From assembly GCA_003512805.1 (NCBI GenBank), contig DOOK01000308.1, forward strand, positions 1 to 7,356: a DNA stretch of 7,356 bases, in the 5' to 3' direction. The notes under the pieces are model-generated. The model worked only from the letters and a program-made list of their open reading frames with translations, ran no database searches and had not been told where the DNA came from. The DNA comes from Erwinia sp. GTDB lineage: Bacteria; Pseudomonadota; Gammaproteobacteria; Enterobacterales; Enterobacteriaceae. Below, piece by piece: positions 6,720 through 7,356 of the stretch. A program made the translations under genes and the position numbers. Every line of letters begins with the position of its first letter. The first letter of the stretch is position 1.

Positions 6720-7356
6720 ATGCCTCAACCATTAACGATAGCCCTGGTCGCCGGAGAAACCTCCGGCGATATTCTTGGTGCCGGTCTGATCCGCGCCCTG
6801 AAGAGCAAGCATCCGGATACGCGCTTTGTCGGCGTTGCCGGGCCGCTAATGCAGGCGGAAGGCTGCGAAGCCTGGTACGAAATGGAAGAGCTGGCGGTGA
6901 TGGGCGTTGTGGAAGTGCTGGAGCGCCTGCCGCGCCTGCTGAAAATTCGCCGCGATCTGACGCAGCGATTCAGCGAGCTTAAGCCGGATGTTTTTGTCGG
7001 CATCGATGCGCCAGACTTTAATATCACGCTGGAAGGCCGCCTTAAACAGCGTGGCATCCGCACTATCCACTATGTCAGCCCCTCCGTATGGGCGTGGCGA
7101 CAGAAGCGCGTCTTTAAGATCGGCCGCTCTACCGATCTGGTGCTGGCCTTTTTACCGTTTGAAAAAGCCTTTTACGATCGCTATAACGTTCCCTGCCGCT
7201 TTATTGGCCATACAATGGCCGATGCGATGCCGATCGAGCCGGATAAACGTGCCGCGCGACGGGAGCTGGGCATTGCGGAAGAGGTGCCCTGTCTGGCGCT
7301 TTTACCAGGTAGCCGCAACGCAGAAGTAGAAATGCTCAGCGCCGATTTCCTGCGTA
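6720..7356 (+). CDS. lpxB: LpxB, lipid-A-disaccharide synthase, 5' part (3' end outside window)
   Basis: Joins UDP-2,3-diacylglucosamine to lipid X to make the beta-1,6-linked lipid A disaccharide; it is a peripheral inner-membrane glycosyltransferase (GT19). The frame is open from ATG 6720 to the window end: 212 complete codons of an expected 380 or so (E. coli 382). The N-terminus [21 protein letters not shown] is the family signature. [11 protein letters not shown] carries Asp96, matching the E. coli catalytic-site Asp98, and [24 protein letters not shown] and LPGSR are all intact. The start is secure: an in-frame stop at 6705-6707 leaves no other start codon before this ATG. It lies four bases after the lpxA stop with no clear ribosome site, so translational coupling is likely. 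No defect is seen. Confidence 0.97.
   Translation, partial: MPQPLTIALVAGETSGDILGAGLIRALKSKHPDTRFVGVAGPLMQAEGCEAWYEMEELAVMGVVEVLERLPRLLKIRRDLTQRFSELKPDVFVGIDAPDFNITLEGRLKQRGIRTIHYVSPSVWAWRQKRVFKIGRSTDLVLAFLPFEKAFYDRYNVPCRFIGHTMADAMPIEPDKRAARRELGIAEEVPCLALLPGSRNAEVEMLSADFLR

Overview
The window is a contiguous, co-directional (+ strand) part of the envelope-biogenesis cluster of an enterobacterium: rseP (3' part) - bamA - skp - lpxD - fabZ - lpxA - lpxB (5' part). Gene order, protein lengths and long identical peptide stretches match Escherichia coli, which I compared from memory. This places the source in Enterobacterales. The Skp and BamA sequences differ from E. coli in a way that reminds me of Erwiniaceae-like genera (Erwinia/Pantoea), but that is a tentative inference. 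No mobile element, CRISPR array, tRNA or rRNA was seen.

Layout: 1-1155 is the C-terminal 384 codons of the site-2 protease RseP. 1209-3611 is bamA, the core of the outer-membrane beta-barrel assembly machine, which carries an in-frame TAA at 3015-3017. 3612-3771 is a hairpin-rich gap. 3772-4269 is skp (GTG start). 4273-5295 is lpxD. 5296-5467 is a second structured gap. 5468-5923 is fabZ (TTG start). 5927-6715 is lpxA (GTG start). 6720 to the window end is the first 212 codons of lpxB.

How the genes work together: RseP cleaves the anti-sigma factor RseA and so releases sigma-E. In E. coli sigma-E raises expression of the downstream genes for outer-membrane protein folding (bamA, skp) and of linked lipid A genes. 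LpxA, LpxD and LpxB carry out early lipid A steps using (R)-3-hydroxyacyl-ACP. FabZ draws on the same acyl-ACP pool for phospholipid fatty acids. The cluster therefore holds genes for both halves of the outer membrane: barrel proteins and lipid A.

The main anomaly is the premature stop in bamA, an essential gene. The reading frame continues intact and conserved for 197 codons after it, to the usual C-terminal Trp. The best explanations are a single-base sequencing or assembly error or a very recent mutation; readthrough or a split protein is much less likely. Secondary points of interest are the inverted repeats in the bamA-skp and lpxD-fabZ gaps and a good sigma-E-type promoter match inside rseP. 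I found no convincing new biological system; most of the window is conserved housekeeping sequence.
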